This document shows positions 26,722-34,728 of a stretch of DNA of 64,000 nucleotides, piece by piece. The number at the start of each line of letters is the position of its first letter. Within the stretch, counting starts at the first letter, position 1. Under the pieces are notes generated by a model. It made no database searches. It was not told the DNA's origin and worked only from the letters and a program-made list of their open reading frames with translations. The position numbers and the translations under genes were made by a program. Source of the stretch: Paraburkholderia sartisoli (GTDB lineage Bacteria; Pseudomonadota; Gammaproteobacteria; Burkholderiales; Burkholderiaceae); assembly GCF_900107685.1 (NCBI RefSeq), contig NZ_FNRQ01000002.1:186001-250000 (forward strand). Reading direction: 5' to 3'.

Positions 26722-27000
26722 ATGATCAAGACCTTCCGCTGCGTTGACACCGAGGCTCTGTTCATGGGCACGAGAGTTGCGAGATTCGCAAATATTGAGA
26801 AAGTCGCGATGCGGAAGCTCGCCATGCTACATCGAGCGGTGAATCTGGATGATTTGAGGATTCCGCCGAACAATCGTTTGGAGGCCCTCGTGCGGGATCG
26901 GGCCGGGCAGCACAGCATCAGGATCAACGATCAGTACCGCGTATGTTTTCGGTTTAATGCCGGGGACGCATCTGACGTCGAGATCGTCGACTACCACTAG
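26722..27000 (+). CDS. higB: HigB-type toxin (RelE/ParE superfamily ribosome-dependent RNase)
   Basis: 92 residues. The family pattern is clear: MIKTF at the start, a short helical hairpin, then LEALVRDRAGQHSIRINDQYRVCFRF near residues 53-78 and the C-terminal EIVDYH. The DYH ending and R/Y residues match the catalytic face of HigB, which cuts mRNA in the ribosomal A site. The toxin precedes its antitoxin, the order that defines higBA. GC content and codon use are lower than in the flanking core genes, which fits horizontal acquisition. Confidence 0.9.
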   Translation: MIKTFRCVDTEALFMGTRVARFANIEKVAMRKLAMLHRAVNLDDLRIPPNNRLEALVRDRAGQHSIRINDQYRVCFRFNAGDASDVEIVDYH

Positions 27001-27012
27001 GAGGTGCCGTCT

Positions 27013-27315
27013 ATGCCACGTGAAATTCCCTATCCCCATCCGGGGGAGATCCTGTCGGAAGAGTTCCTGCTTCCGATGGGTATTAGCGCGTACCGGCTTG
27101 CCAAGGACATCGGAGTCACCCAGCAACGTATTGGCGAGATCGTCGCGGGCCATCGCTCGGTAACGGTCGATACCGGTTTGCGTCTGTCCCGATACTTTGG
27201 CACGAGTGACGAATTCTGGACCGGTCTCCAGTTGGACTATGACACGGCTCATATGAAAGATGAACTGGCGCGTCAACTGGATGCGATTCATCGCTATGAG
27301 CCTGAGTCTGCGTGA
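27013..27315 (+). CDS. higA: HigA-type antitoxin (XRE helix-turn-helix)
   Basis: 100 residues from the ATG at 27013. A strong AGGAGG site (26999-27004) overlaps the toxin stop codon, so antitoxin translation should be coupled and efficient. The N-terminal HPGEILSEEFLLPMGIS is the HigA/VapI signature. The HTH is AYRLAKDIGVTQQRIGEIVAGHRSV near residues 28-52, followed by the dimer helix TGLRLSRYFGTSDEFW. It neutralises HigB and, with it, represses the shared promoter. Confidence 0.92.
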   Translation: MPREIPYPHPGEILSEEFLLPMGISAYRLAKDIGVTQQRIGEIVAGHRSVTVDTGLRLSRYFGTSDEFWTGLQLDYDTAHMKDELARQLDAIHRYEPESA

Positions 27316-27380
27316 CGTTGCGGCTGGCTTTGGGTGGTCTTTTTCTTTGGCCTTTCCTTGAATTCGCGTCGGTCTATTAG

Positions 27381-27404
27381 TGTCGCCCCTGTGCGGGGCG
27401 GCAC
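27381..27404. repeat. Short GC-rich hairpin repeat, dispersed type
   Basis: gcccc-tgtgc-ggggc (27385-27399) within tgtcgcccctg...gcggcac. It resembles the core of a dispersed intergenic repeat that I recall from Paraburkholderia genomes. Only one truncated copy is seen here, so the call is tentative. Confidence 0.35.
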
Positions 27405-27526
27405 TCTCAATCTCTTCGGCAAGCCAGTGCACATGTCCACCTCGCCTTCGCACGACCCGTTCACGTTCAGTTGACCTCGTGACGCGCCACCACACGCCAC
27501 CGGCGCTTGCCCGAAGGCCCAACCCC

Positions 27527-28240
27527 TCAGTCGTTGCCCACGGTCTCCGACAACCGCTTTAGCGTCGCGACCCGCGCGCCTATGATGTCGATCCGCCCGC
27601 GTGCGTCAACCAGCGGCATCGTCACGTTGCGAAAACCCAGCCACGCGCGTTGCGCGCGAACCAGCTTCGGCCGCTCGCGTGAAGGCATCTCCCTGTGCAG
27701 CCGCTGGTAGTAACGGTTCAGATCCCGGTTCGCATGCGCGCAGTCAGCATCACGGGAACACGCCCTCGGACGCGGCGACGGCTTGTTGCCGCCACCCCCA
27801 TTGGCCTCGTTCGCGGCGGCGCGAAGCGTCAGCGCGCGGTCTCGTACAGGCTGCAGTTGCATGTCGGCCTCGAACAGCACGTACATCGTGCCACTCGTCG
27901 TCTCGAAAACTGCCCTCAGCATCGGTGCCTCGGCGTCGCGCCACGCCTTCCAGCTTCGCTGGCTACGCTCCCAACCCCTGCGTTGCGATGTCTTCACCTT
28001 TGCCAGCAACTGCTGGTACGCAAGATCAGACGCGGACTGCCACGCCGCCCGCGCCGTTTCCATGCACTGCACCTGCCCCGCCGTCGACGACATGTCGCTA
28101 CGCGCAAGGCACGTGCGCATCGACGCGTCGATCGGATCGGCCGCCGCGACTTCGGCGCGCGCCACGCCGGACTGCACGGCCAGTGCCACGACGGCCGCGC
28201 ACCATCCCGCGCGCACCGCCGCCTTCAGATGCCCCTTCAT
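27527..28240 (-). CDS. LprI/DUF1311-like periplasmic protein with two repeats
   Basis: 237 residues. A signal peptide covers about residues 1-29 (VARA-EVAAAD). Two DUF1311-like units are visible. The first has paired cysteines (RTCLARSDMSSTAGQVQC) and then ERSQRSWKAWRDAEAPML; the second runs from LNRYYQRLHREM to VRAQRAWLGFRN. Members of the family include LprI, reported to inhibit lysozyme. That activity is not demonstrated for this protein. It starts 2 nt after the decarboxylase stop, so the genes are co-transcribed, but no functional link is obvious. Confidence 0.8.
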   Translation of the reverse strand: MKGHLKAAVRAGWCAAVVALAVQSGVARAEVAAADPIDASMRTCLARSDMSSTAGQVQCMETARAAWQSASDLAYQQLLAKVKTSQRRGWERSQRSWKAWRDAEAPMLRAVFETTSGTMYVLFEADMQLQPVRDRALTLRAAANEANGGGGNKPSPRPRACSRDADCAHANRDLNRYYQRLHREMPSRERPKLVRAQRAWLGFRNVTMPLVDARGRIDIIGARVATLKRLSETVGND

Positions 28241-28242
28241 CT

Positions 28243-30531
28243 TCAGCCGGCCCGCACGCAATCGACGAAGTACTCGATGCGCCCGTTGATCATCTCGCCC
28301 ACCAACCCGTGAATGTCGGTATGGAAACCCGGGAAGCGCTCGTTGAATTCGCGCGCGAACCGCAGGTAGTTGACGATCGTCTTGTTGAAACGCTCGCCCG
28401 GAATCAGCAGCGGAATGCCCGGCGGATATGGCGTCAGCAGAATCGATGTCACGCGGCCCTCGAGTTCGTCGATCGGCACCCGGTCGATCTCGCGATGCGC
28501 CAGCTTCGCAAACGCGTCGGACGGCTTCATCGCCGGTTCCATGCTCGACAGGTACATTTCGGTCGTCAGCCGCGCGATGTCGTTCGCGCGGTAGACGCTG
28601 TGGATCTGCTCGCACAGGTCGCGCAGGCCGATGCGCTCGTACATCGGATGATGCGAGACGAACTCGGGCAGCACGCGCCACAGCGGCTGGTTGTTGTCGT
28701 AGTCGTCCTTGAACTGCTGGAGCTCGGTGACCATCGAGTTCCAGCGGCCCTTCGTGATGCCGATCGTGAACATGATGAAGAACGAATACAGCCCGGTCTT
28801 CTCGACGATGATGCCGTGCTCGGCCAGGTATTTCGTCACGATCCCGGCCGGAATGCCGGATTCGCCGAAATCGCCGTCCACGTCCAGACCCGGCGTGACA
28901 ATCGTCGCCTTGATCGGGTCGAGCATGTTGAAGCCCTCGGCGAGCGGGCCGAAACCGTGCCAGCGGTCGTTCGGGCGCAGCATCCAGTCCTCGCGCGAGC
29001 CGATGCCCTCGTCCGCGAACTGGTCGGGGCCCCACACCTTGAAGAACCAGTCCTCGCCGTACTCGGCGTCGACCTTGCTCATCGCACGACGGAAATCGAG
29101 CGCCTCGGCGATCGATTCCTCGACGAGCGCCGTGCCGCCCGGCGCTTCCATCATCGCCGCGGCCACGTCGCACGACGCGATGATCGCGTATTGCGGGCTC
29201 GTCGACGTATGCATCAGATACGCCTCGTTGAAACGATGCCTGTCGAAGCGGCTGTTTTTCGAGTCCTGCACGACGATCTGCGAAGCCTGCGAAATGCCGG
29301 CCAGCAGCTTGTGCGTGGAGTGCGTCGCGAATACCATCGCGCCGATGCGCGGACGACCCGCGCCGATCGCGTGCATGTCCTGATAGAACGAGTGAAACTC
29401 GGCATGCGGCAGCCACGCTTCGTCGAAGTGCAGCGTGTCGAGCCAGTCGCCCAGCATTTCCTTGATCATCTCGACGTTGTAGATCACGCCGTCGTACGTG
29501 CTCTGCGTGATGGTCAGGATGCGCGGCTTGAGGTCGGGATTCCTCGCGAGCGCCTCACGCGCGAACGGATTCGCCTCGATCTTCCGGCGGATGTTGTCCG
29601 GCTCGAATTCGCTGCGCGGAATCGGACCGATGATGCCGAAGTTGTTGCGCGTCGGCGTCAGGAACACCGGAATCGCGCCAGTCATCGTGATCGCGTGCAG
29701 GATCGACTTGTGGCAGTTGCGGTCCACCAGCACGATGTCGCCAGGCGCGACCGTGCCGTGCCAGACGATCTTGTTCGACGTCGACGTGCCGTTCGTCACG
29801 AAAAACACGTGATCCGCGCTGAAAATGCGCGCCGCGTTGCGCTCGGACGCCGCCACCGGCCCGGTATGGTCGAGCAGCTGGCCGAGTTCGTCCACGGCGT
29901 TGCAGACGTCCGCGCGCAGCATGTTCTCGCCGAAGAACTGGTGGAACATCTGGCCAAGCGGGCTCTTCAGGAACGCGACGCCGCCCGAGTGGCCCGGGCA
30001 GTGCCACGAATACGAACCTTCTTCCGCGTACTGCACCAGTTCCTTGAAGAACGGCGGCGCGAGCGAGTCCAGATACACCTTGGCCTCGCGGATGATGTGG
30101 CGCGCGACGAACTCCGGCGTGTCCTCGAACATGTGGATGAAGCCGTGCAGTTCGCGCAGGATGTCGTTCGGCAGGTGGCGCGACGTGCGCGTTTCGCCGT
30201 ACAGGAAAATCGGAATATCCGCGTTGCGGCGGCGCACTTCGGTCACGAACGCGCGCAGCGCGACGATCGCGGCGGCGAGCTCGGGCGTCTCGCCCTCGAC
30301 CACGACGTTGTCGACGTACGGCAAGAGTTCATCGTCGTCGATCGACAGGATGAAGCACGACGCACGACTCGACTGCTGCGCAAACGAAGTCAGGTCGCCA
30401 TAGCTCGTGAGCCCGAGCACTTCCGCGCCTTCTTTCTCGATGGCTTCGGCCAGTGCCCGGATGCCGGAACCCGAAATGTTCTCGGAGCGGAAATCTTCGT
30501 CGATGATGACGACGGGAAAACGAAACTTCAT
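28243..30531 (-). CDS. PLP-dependent arginine/lysine/ornithine decarboxylase
   Basis: 762 residues, the full fold-type I basic amino acid decarboxylase. It has an N-terminal receiver-like wing domain (residues 1-130), PLP-binding core with CPGHSGGVAFLKS at 178-190, FDEAWLPHAEFH at 369-380 and the Schiff-base Lys408 in ATHSTHK, and a C-terminal domain ending in FVDCVRAG. PYPPGIPLLIPGE near 700 is conserved across AdiA, CadA and SpeC. Which of arginine, lysine or ornithine is used cannot be settled by eye. It makes a polyamine precursor or consumes acid. It lies just downstream of dcd. Confidence 0.93.
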   Translation of the reverse strand: MKFRFPVVIIDEDFRSENISGSGIRALAEAIEKEGAEVLGLTSYGDLTSFAQQSSRASCFILSIDDDELLPYVDNVVVEGETPELAAAIVALRAFVTEVRRRNADIPIFLYGETRTSRHLPNDILRELHGFIHMFEDTPEFVARHIIREAKVYLDSLAPPFFKELVQYAEEGSYSWHCPGHSGGVAFLKSPLGQMFHQFFGENMLRADVCNAVDELGQLLDHTGPVAASERNAARIFSADHVFFVTNGTSTSNKIVWHGTVAPGDIVLVDRNCHKSILHAITMTGAIPVFLTPTRNNFGIIGPIPRSEFEPDNIRRKIEANPFAREALARNPDLKPRILTITQSTYDGVIYNVEMIKEMLGDWLDTLHFDEAWLPHAEFHSFYQDMHAIGAGRPRIGAMVFATHSTHKLLAGISQASQIVVQDSKNSRFDRHRFNEAYLMHTSTSPQYAIIASCDVAAAMMEAPGGTALVEESIAEALDFRRAMSKVDAEYGEDWFFKVWGPDQFADEGIGSREDWMLRPNDRWHGFGPLAEGFNMLDPIKATIVTPGLDVDGDFGESGIPAGIVTKYLAEHGIIVEKTGLYSFFIMFTIGITKGRWNSMVTELQQFKDDYDNNQPLWRVLPEFVSHHPMYERIGLRDLCEQIHSVYRANDIARLTTEMYLSSMEPAMKPSDAFAKLAHREIDRVPIDELEGRVTSILLTPYPPGIPLLIPGERFNKTIVNYLRFAREFNERFPGFHTDIHGLVGEMINGRIEYFVDCVRAG

Positions 30532-30543
30532 GGGCGATTCTCC

Positions 30544-30582
30544 AAAAAGAACGACCGCTGTCTTTTATAAAGAGCAGCGGTC
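30544..30582 (-). terminator. Hairpin between dcd and the decarboxylase gene
   Basis: On the minus strand, gaccgctg / cagcggtc with an extended AT-rich upper stem is followed by gttcttttt. It can end dcd transcription or act as an attenuator before the decarboxylase. Confidence 0.6.
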
Positions 30583-30617
30583 ACCCGTATAACTGGTGGG
30601 TCGATGCGCTGCGCGCG

Positions 30618-31187
30618 TCAGGTCCTCGGCAACGTCACGCCGTGCTGGCCTTGATACTTGCCGCCGCGATCCGCGTACGACGTCTCGCAAATCTCGTCGC
30701 TTTCGAAAAACAGCACCTGCGCGACGCCTTCGTTCGCGTAGATTTTGGCAGGCAAAGGTGTCGTATTTGAGAATTCGAGCGTGACGTGCCCTTCCCACTC
30801 CGGCTCGAACGGCGTCACGTTGACGATGATCCCGCAGCGCGCATACGTGGACTTGCCGAGGCAGACGGTCAGCACGCTACGCGGAATGCGGAAATACTCG
30901 ACGGTGCGCGCGAGCGCGAACGAATTCGGCGGGATGATACAGACGTCGCCCTTGAAGTCGACGAACGATTTTTCGTCGAAGTTCTTCGGATCGACGATCG
31001 TCGAATTGATGTTCGTGAAGATCTTGAATTCGTCGGCGCAGCGAATGTCGTAACCGTAGCTCGACGTGCCATAGCTGACGATCTTCCGGCCGTCCTCGGA
31101 GACGCGAACCTGATCGGGCGCAAACGGCTCGATCATGTTGTGCAAGCCGGCCATGCGCCGGATCCACTTGTCGGATTTGATGGTCAT
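30618..31187 (-). CDS. dcd: dCTP deaminase
   Basis: 189 residues, the usual length. It converts dCTP to dUTP for thymidylate synthesis. The family signatures are present: SSYGYDIR near residues 42-49, the catalytic Arg/Glu region [31 protein letters not shown] near 111-141 with the active Glu at about 138, and the C-terminal [12 protein letters not shown] that closes over substrate. It has one gene unit with a hairpin downstream. Confidence 0.97.
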   Translation of the reverse strand: MTIKSDKWIRRMAGLHNMIEPFAPDQVRVSEDGRKIVSYGTSSYGYDIRCADEFKIFTNINSTIVDPKNFDEKSFVDFKGDVCIIPPNSFALARTVEYFRIPRSVLTVCLGKSTYARCGIIVNVTPFEPEWEGHVTLEFSNTTPLPAKIYANEGVAQVLFFESDEICETSYADRGGKYQGQHGVTLPRT

Positions 31188-31213
31188 AGTTGAACGCTGC
31201 CTGACGAATAAAA

Positions 31214-31277
31214 ACCGGGTTGATGCCGGGTTGAGGTCGGGTTGATGTCTGCCAATGCCGGGTTGAAGCCGGGTTAA
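31214..31277. repeat. Cluster of CCGGGTTGA-type short repeats
   Basis: Five imperfect copies of (c/t)cgggtt(g/a)a lie within about 65 nt just upstream of dcd. They are direct repeats with irregular spacing and no coding potential. They could be slippage products or a regulator array. Confidence 0.4.
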
Positions 31278-31446
31278 AACCTGTTAATTTGCCGGGCGAA
31301 AGCAGGTGAAAGCCAGACAGGCGGCTGGACCGCAGGCCAGATCCGGGGCGGCTGGCAAGGGGATAAGCCACGCGCGCTCCGGCTCGCGCCCGACGAAAGG
31401 CGCTTATTTTACGCGATCGAACAAAAGCTGCCGGTAACGGGAAATT

Positions 31447-31980
31447 TCACTGCCGGATCAGTCCGCACGCGAGCGGAACGCCCGCGCCATGCTGCGGATA
31501 CGCGTACGGGTCGCTCGCGTCGTGATGCAGCAGCACTGAACGCTGCACCACTGAGCGCACGCCGTCGAGCGAGACTTCGGGCGCCACGATAAAGCCGCTC
31601 GCCACGCCGTTCGAATCCGCGTGAATGTTGCCGAGGTCGCCCTCGACGCGCGCGCCCGCCTTGAGCCGCTCCGCGCCCGGCGAGAAAATCGCGCCGGCGC
31701 TGGACCCGTCGGACGCGTTGCAGTCGCCGCGCTCGTGGATCTGCAGCGCGTGATCGCTGTTCGGGGGCAGGCCCGCCAGGTTGTACGTGACCTGCACGCC
31801 GTCCGAGCGCTCGATGAACGTCACGGTGCCGCGGGCCAAATTGCCTGCAGTGGGCAGCAACTGCGCGTCGGCGCGCTTTTCCTGCGGTCTCAGGAATGAA
31901 GTACAGCCGCACAGAAGCAGGCTGCTGGCAGCCAGAACGATGAACGCATGCACCGCCTGTCCGTCGATTCGTTGTCTCAT
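31447..31980 (-). CDS. Cu/Zn superoxide dismutase-like lipoprotein with lost metal ligands
   Basis: 177 residues. The N-terminus has a hydrophobic stretch ending LLLCGC, a lipoprotein signal (Cys near residue 29). The rest follows the SodC fold: GTVTFIERSDGVQVTYNL, LPPNSDHALQIHERGDC, GDLGNIHADSNG, VLLHHDASD and ending LACGLIRQ. The structural disulfide cysteines are kept. Against the classical sequence the first copper His of HxH is Gln, the bridging His of GGHxxP is Ile, the zinc His/Asp positions are lost and the catalytic Arg is missing. Dismutase activity is therefore doubtful. It is a stand-alone gene upstream of dcd. Confidence 0.8.
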   Translation of the reverse strand: MRQRIDGQAVHAFIVLAASSLLLCGCTSFLRPQEKRADAQLLPTAGNLARGTVTFIERSDGVQVTYNLAGLPPNSDHALQIHERGDCNASDGSSAGAIFSPGAERLKAGARVEGDLGNIHADSNGVASGFIVAPEVSLDGVRSVVQRSVLLHHDASDPYAYPQHGAGVPLACGLIRQ

Positions 31981-32141
31981 GCGATCCTCTTGCCGGCCGG
32001 CGAGCGCCCCTGCGCCCGCCCCGCCAGACCTCGAAGCCGACATGATACCGCGCCGGCCTCGCGCATTGATGCATGTGACATGCCTGCCGGATGGCCAGCG
32101 CGGGCCGGTGCATGGACCCGCACGTTCCGGCCGCGAAACCC

Positions 32142-33230
32142 TCAGGTGTTCTGCACGACGATATTGGGAAATTTCGACGTCATGTCGCGCGCGCGTTCGG
32201 CGATATGGATCGCGACCTTGCGCGCGATCGAGCGGTAGATGTCGGCGATACGGCCGTCCGGATCGGCCACCACTGTCGGGTGGCCGGAGTCGGCCTGCTC
32301 GCGGATCGCGATATCGAGCGGCAGGCTGCCGAGCACGTCGACGCCGTACTCCTTGCCCATGCGCTCGCCGCCGCCGGCGCCAAAAACAGGCTCTTCATGA
32401 CCGCAGTTCGAGCAGATATGCATGCCCATGTTCTCGACGATGCCGAGAATCGGAATGCCCACCTTTTCGAACATCTTGAGGCCCTTCTTCGCGTCGAGGA
32501 GCGCGATGTCCTGCGGCGTCGTGACGATCACCGCGCCCGTCACCGGCACGCGCTGCGACAGCGTGAGCTGGATGTCGCCCGTGCCCGGCGGCATGTCGAC
32601 GATCAGATAGTCGAGATCCTGCCAGTTCGTCTGCCGCAGCAGCTGTTCGAGCGCCGACGTCGCCATCGGGCCGCGCCACACCATCGGATTATCCTGGTCG
32701 ACCAGAAAGCCGATCGAGTTGGCCTGCACGCCGTGACCGGTCATCGGAGTCATCGACTGGCCATCCGGCGATTCCGGCCGGCCCTCGATGCCCAGCATCA
32801 TCGGCAGCGACGGGCCGTAGATGTCGGCGTCCAGAATGCCGACCGAGGCACCATCGCTCGCGAGCGCGAGCGCGAGATTCACGGCCGTCGTGCTTTTGCC
32901 GACGCCGCCCTTGCCCGACGCCACGGCGACGATGTTCTTCACGTTCGGCAACAGCTTGACGCCACGCTGCACGGTATGCGCGGCGATTTGCTGGGACACC
33001 TGCACGCGGACGTTCGCGACGCCCGGCACCTCGCGCAGCGCGCCGGCGACCAGCGCCTCGATCGCCGCGAACTGACGTCTGGCCGGATAGCCGAGTACCA
33101 CGTCGACGCTCACCGTTGCATCATCGACGGAAACGTTCTTGAAGTTCTTTGCTGCCGCAAACGGGTGGCCGGTGTTAGGGTCAGAGACTGCCGCGAGTGC
33201 GGCGTCGACCAAAGCCCGATCGATACTCAT
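32142..33230 (-). CDS. apbC: Iron-sulfur cluster carrier protein, Mrp/NBP35 family
   Basis: 362 residues. The ATG at 33230 (MSIDRALVDAALAAV) fits the family; upstream codons lack similarity. An N-terminal MIP18-like domain (about 1-90) precedes the P-loop ATPase. The deviant Walker A SGKGGVGKST is at residues 105-114, and the D-loop region MPPGTGDIQLTLSQ is near 205. The paired cysteines CSNC, which hold the bridging 4Fe-4S cluster, lie near residue 265. It loads Fe-S clusters onto apoproteins. It diverges from an OmpA-like lipoprotein gene, with metG beyond. Confidence 0.95.
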   Translation of the reverse strand: MSIDRALVDAALAAVSDPNTGHPFAAAKNFKNVSVDDATVSVDVVLGYPARRQFAAIEALVAGALREVPGVANVRVQVSQQIAAHTVQRGVKLLPNVKNIVAVASGKGGVGKSTTAVNLALALASDGASVGILDADIYGPSLPMMLGIEGRPESPDGQSMTPMTGHGVQANSIGFLVDQDNPMVWRGPMATSALEQLLRQTNWQDLDYLIVDMPPGTGDIQLTLSQRVPVTGAVIVTTPQDIALLDAKKGLKMFEKVGIPILGIVENMGMHICSNCGHEEPVFGAGGGERMGKEYGVDVLGSLPLDIAIREQADSGHPTVVADPDGRIADIYRSIARKVAIHIAERARDMTSKFPNIVVQNT

Positions 33231-33506
33231 TGAAACTCCAGGAACACCCGTGGCACAGTCGGATCGAAACATCGCCTGCCACAGGAAATTGAAAGAAATT
33301 GTTGCACGGCATTGCGAAAAACGGGCTTGCCGGGCACGCTTCGGCGGCAATTGTCTGCAGGGTCACATCGCCGTGCAATGATCCATTATTGTAGTGGCTG
33401 GCGCGTGGCCTTGCCTGAAGTCCCTTTTCCGCTGTCGGTGCAGATATCCTGCCCGGCTTTCTGCCTGAGTCATCGACGACTGGTTTTTTGAAGAGAGGAA
33501 CGAAAA

Positions 33507-34166
33507 ATGAACACGAAAATCATCAACCGTCTTACGGTGTTTGCAGCTGCTGGCGCGCTGCTCGCGGGCTGCGCCACCCAGCAGGGTAATGAAACGGCGC
33601 TCGGCACGGGCGTGGGCGCGGCAACGGGCGCGGGCCTCGGCGCGATCTTCGGCGGCGGCAAGGGCGCTGCGATCGGCGCGGGCGTCGGCGCGGCGGTCGG
33701 CGGCATCACCGGCTACAACTGGCAGGCGATTCACAACAAGCTGTCGGGCGCCACGAAGGGCACCGGCACGCAGATCACCGAGCAGCCGGACGGCTCGCTC
33801 AAGCTGAACATCCCGAGCTCGGTCACGTTCGACACCAACAGCTACGCGATCAAGCCTTCGTTCGCGCCGGTGCTGGACCAGGTCGCACAGACGCTCAACC
33901 AGAGCCCGGAAGTGATCGCGCAGGTGGTCGGCCATACGGACAGCACGGGCCAGGCGGCGTACAACCAGACGCTGTCGGTGAACCGCGCGCAGAGCGTGGT
34001 GAACTATCTGGCAACGCATGGCGTCGCGGCGCAGCGCCTGTCGGCACAGGGCATGGGCGCGACGCAGCCGGTCGCGGACAACAATACGGAAGCAGGTCGC
34101 GCCCAGAACCGCCGCGTCGAAATCTATCTGCGCGCAACGGCCCAGCCGGGTCAGGCGCCGAAGTAA
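33507..34166 (+). CDS. OmpA-family outer membrane lipoprotein (Pal/YiaD-like)
   Basis: 219 residues. The signal peptide ends in LLAGC with the acylated Cys at residue 22. A Gly/Ala-rich segment (about 33-70, GAGLGAIFGGGKGAAIGAGVGAA in pieces) resembles the glycine-zipper of YiaD/YmgG proteins. The C-terminal OmpA domain (about 100-215) has VTFDTNSYAIKPSF, VVGHTDSTGQAAYN and NRRVEIYL, which bind the diaminopimelate of peptidoglycan. It tethers the outer membrane to the wall. GAGGAAC gives a ribosome site 8 nt ahead of the ATG. It is monocistronic with a distal terminator. Confidence 0.93.
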   Translation: MNTKIINRLTVFAAAGALLAGCATQQGNETALGTGVGAATGAGLGAIFGGGKGAAIGAGVGAAVGGITGYNWQAIHNKLSGATKGTGTQITEQPDGSLKLNIPSSVTFDTNSYAIKPSFAPVLDQVAQTLNQSPEVIAQVVGHTDSTGQAAYNQTLSVNRAQSVVNYLATHGVAAQRLSAQGMGATQPVADNNTEAGRAQNRRVEIYLRATAQPGQAPK

Positions 34167-34360
34167 GCGCGTATTCATGAGGGGAATGGCGAGCCACGCG
34201 GCCTGCCGGGAAGGCTGGCCGCGCGGGCTGAACGGCCAGCCAGCGGATAAAAACTGCGAATCGAAAAAAATTCGAACTCTGCTGAAAATCCGCTGTCTTT
34301 CTTTACGGTACGTGGCTGGCGATGCCACCGCGTCACCATTCTCCTCTTGTCGTTGTTGCT

Positions 34361-34385
34361 CCGGGGCTCAGCCCCGGTTTTTTTT
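34361..34385 (+). terminator. Strong intrinsic terminator
   Basis: ccggggct-c-agccccgg followed by eight T residues, about 200 nt after the OmpA-like lipoprotein stop. Confidence 0.85.
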
Positions 34386-34419
34386 GGGCGCCCGGTTTTC
34401 GGCAACACGCCCACTCCCG

Positions 34420-34556
34420 GCTGTCGACCAGAGTTAGCGCTTTAGCTGTCGACCAGAGTTGGCGCTTCAGTGTCTATTCTGGTCCCATGCAAATTGTTGC
34501 GGTCGACCAGAGTTCGCGTGTCGGCTGGAGTTAGCGCTTTAGCGCTAACTCCAGCC
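34420..34556. repeat. Array of gtcgaccagagttagcgct-type palindromic repeats
   Basis: Three direct copies of tgtcgaccagagttNgcgc start near 34422, 34447 and 34500 (the third begins ggtcgacc). A fourth element is a perfect hairpin, ggctggagttagcgct / agcgctaactccagcc (34523-34538 and 34541-34556, TT loop). Remnants of the same motif (tctattctggtccc) lie between. The hairpin contains the half-motif gagttagcgct, so the copies look like decayed halves of one palindrome. No gene is present in the 562-bp spacer 34167-34728, apart from the terminator and a TAGAAT box at 34688-34693. Confidence 0.7.
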
Positions 34557-34687
34557 CCATAGCGCATTACTCTGTTCCCATGCAGGTTATTGCTGCCCGT
34601 CACCCAGATTCATCCGCGTGTCTGCCGCCGCGCATGCACCTGTTCTCCGGCCATCCGGCCAGGGCCGCGTGGGCTGGCCTGCCCTGC

Positions 34688-34693
34688 TAGAAT
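34688..34693 (+). promoter_or_regulatory. -10-like box for metG
   Basis: gcTAGAATcg, 36 nt before the metG start, in the same context as the boxes before argH and the gene at 60041. No convincing -35 is seen. Confidence 0.35.
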
Positions 34694-34728
34694 CGAAGTT
34701 TCGTCCTTCCGCAAGCCCCAGAATCCCT

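Noticed and set aside
26687..27404. Possible prophage or integron remnant around higBA
   Set aside because: No integrase, attachment repeats, phage genes or attC-like sites are visible; only the two toxin-antitoxin genes and one short repeat.
27601..30570. A very long open frame on the plus strand opposite the decarboxylase and LprI-like genes
   Set aside because: It is the antisense shadow common in high-GC DNA. The minus-strand products have complete family motifs, while the plus-strand translation is Arg/His/Val-rich without domains.
34420..34556. Possible CRISPR array
   Set aside because: Copies are few, unequal, imperfect and partly inverted, with no regular spacers and no cas genes.
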